From assembly GCA_964543295.1 (NCBI GenBank), contig CAZIXA010000072.1, positions 1-6,078 on the forward strand: 6,078 bases of DNA, given 5' to 3'. Of this stretch, positions 5,118 through 6,078 are shown one piece after another (the stretch's first letter is position 1; every line of letters starts with the position of its first letter). The notes under the pieces were generated by a model. That model saw only the letters and a list, made by a program, of their open reading frames with translations, was not told where the DNA came from and made no database searches. The DNA comes from AE-B3B sp964543295 (lineage in GTDB: Bacteria > Aerophobota > Aerophobia > Aerophobales > AE-B3A). The translations under genes were made by a program, and so were the position numbers.

Positions 5118-5963
5118 TCACTTTCTTAATCTGCCCTTTTGTGACCAATTTGTGACTAGTCTTTTACACAAAATATCCAGAGCTGCCTTTTTGTGTTCTG
5201 GAGAAAGATGGGCATATCTCAGAGTCATCTCAAAGCTCTTGTGACCCAGAAGTTCTTGAACTGTTTTCAAATCTACTCCCGCCATTACGAGGTGAGAAGC
5301 GAAGGTATGCCTCAGGTCATGAAATCTAAAATCAACTATTCCGGCCCTCTTTCTTGCTCCTTCAAAAGCTTTTCTGACATTTCCATACCGCTCGCCATTT
5401 TTCTTACAGAAGACCCATGGACTATCAGTTTTTTCTCTTGCGGCCAGTAAAGTTCTGCAAACAATATCATTCATTGGAATTTCCCGTCTTTCACTATTCT
5501 TCGTATCCAATACGTAGATTATCCTACTTTGAAAGTCTAGATCTTCCCGTTTTAGATTGAGTATCTCCTCCTTCCGCATGCCTGTATTCAATGCCACTGT
5601 TACTATTGGTTTAAGGTGTTCCGCACAAGCATCATAAAGCCTTCCGATTTCCTTCTCACCTAGATATCTAAGTCGTGTATTTCTCTCTCGTAGAAGTTTA
5701 ACTTTCTTCCCCGGATTCTTTTTCACTATTCCCCATTCGATAGCTTTAGTGAAGATATGTTTAAGGCAGGCTACCTCTCTATTCACAGTTGCATTGCTCA
5801 CTTTACCCTGGCGTCTTCTCTTGTATTTCTCCATATCAAGAGGAGTTATTTCATGCAGGTATTTTCCTCCAAAGAAAGGCTTAAGATTGTTAATGCTTGT
5901 TACATCTCTTCTGCTTGATTTTTTATTTGGCTTTGAATAGTTCTCAAGATAAAGGTCGGTCAT
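5118..5963 (-). CDS. Tyrosine recombinase (phage-type integrase), N-terminally truncated
   Basis: The enzyme performs site-specific DNA strand exchange. In the 281 residues counted from the ATG at 5963, a SAM-like core-binding domain covers about 1-85 (INNLKPFFGGKYLHEITPLD, then NREVACLKHIFTKAIEWGIV). The catalytic domain covers about 98-265. All key residues are visible: R130 (NTGMRKEEI), K155 (TKNSERR), H216 and R219 (FHDLRHTFASH), H241 (LLGHKS) and nucleophile Y250 (LRYAHLS). The ATG has no ribosome binding site. The frame continues upstream with family-like residues (AENRFLEVEKYEKIKFEK) to a TAG at 6033-6035, so the true start and the N-terminal arm-binding domain are missing. It lacks the extra helix of integron integrases. 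It is probably inactive or misregulated, although the core could still bind crossover sites. It faces away from the window's right edge, and no attachment site is visible. Confidence 0.85.
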   Translation of the reverse strand: MTDLYLENYSKPNKKSSRRDVTSINNLKPFFGGKYLHEITPLDMEKYKRRRQGKVSNATVNREVACLKHIFTKAIEWGIVKKNPGKKVKLLRERNTRLRYLGEKEIGRLYDACAEHLKPIVTVALNTGMRKEEILNLKREDLDFQSRIIYVLDTKNSERREIPMNDIVCRTLLAAREKTDSPWVFCKKNGERYGNVRKAFEGARKRAGIVDFRFHDLRHTFASHLVMAGVDLKTVQELLGHKSFEMTLRYAHLSPEHKKAALDILCKRLVTNWSQKGRLRK

Positions 5964-6019
5964 TTTTTCAAATTTGATTTTCTCATATTTTTCAACCTCA
6001 AGAAATCTATTTTCGGCAA

Positions 6020-6078
6020 TTTGGGTGGTATACTAATAAGTGTGTAAATTCTTGAAAGCTTGACCCATAAAGAAAAAT
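6020..6078. other. Possible tip of another insertion sequence truncating the integrase
   Basis: The integrase-like reading frame stops making sense beyond about 6030. On the plus strand the sequence there runs TAAGTGTGTAAATTC (6036-6050), followed by an AT-rich tract to the window edge. The GTGTGTAAATTC core resembles, from memory, terminal repeats of IS256/Mutator-type elements. The matching end and any transposase would be beyond the window, so this is a weak call. Confidence 0.25.

Overview
The window is an AT-rich bacterial accessory region made almost entirely of mobile-element parts and broken genes. Only two genes look intact: istB of an IS21-family element and a 410-codon gene of unknown function. 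Shine-Dalgarno sites are strong (AAAGGAGG type) and the promoters look like sigma-70/sigma-A sites. The IS21 element, the transposase remnant and the integrase resemble families common in anaerobic Firmicutes and in Desulfobacterota/Nitrospirota-like bacteria. No housekeeping gene is present to fix the taxonomy.

Layout from left to right. (1) 2-140 is an open frame with no start in the window, possibly the end of an unrecognised gene cut by an insertion. (2) 141-2893 is an IS21-family element with matching TGTATATTCCAG / CTGGAATATACA tips and subterminal repeats on a 23-bp period at the left end. It carries istA, split by a one-base frameshift, then istB, and a 24-codon ORF with a good ribosome binding site. 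(3) 2894-3206 is the right end of a second, unrelated insertion sequence: the last 88 codons of a DDE transposase plus a terminal repeat pair. The IS21 element abuts it with no visible target duplication. (4) A good promoter at 3222-3249 precedes a 410-codon protein (3321-4553). Its body is unrecognised and it ends in an Ada-like zinc-binding module. (5) 4587-4630 is a perfect 12-bp inverted repeat. It is followed by a well-translated but truncated ORF that keeps only the C-terminal end of a SAM-dependent methyltransferase. (6) 4864-5117 has no convincing gene. (7) On the minus strand lies a tyrosine recombinase (5118-5963) with all catalytic residues. It has lost its N-terminal arm-binding domain; its frame runs back to a stop at 6033-6035, where the sequence begins to look like the tip of another insertion sequence.

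How the genes work together: IstA (DDE transposase) and IstB (AAA+ ATPase) would move the IS21 element, but the istA frameshift separates the first catalytic Asp from the second Asp and the Glu, so this copy is probably inactive by itself. The 410-codon gene is the only clear cargo-like gene, and a tyrosine recombinase nearby suggests an old integrative element. That link is inference. The best candidate for something undescribed is the 410-residue protein. A hairpin that could hide the istA ribosome binding site from read-through transcripts is the best regulatory observation.
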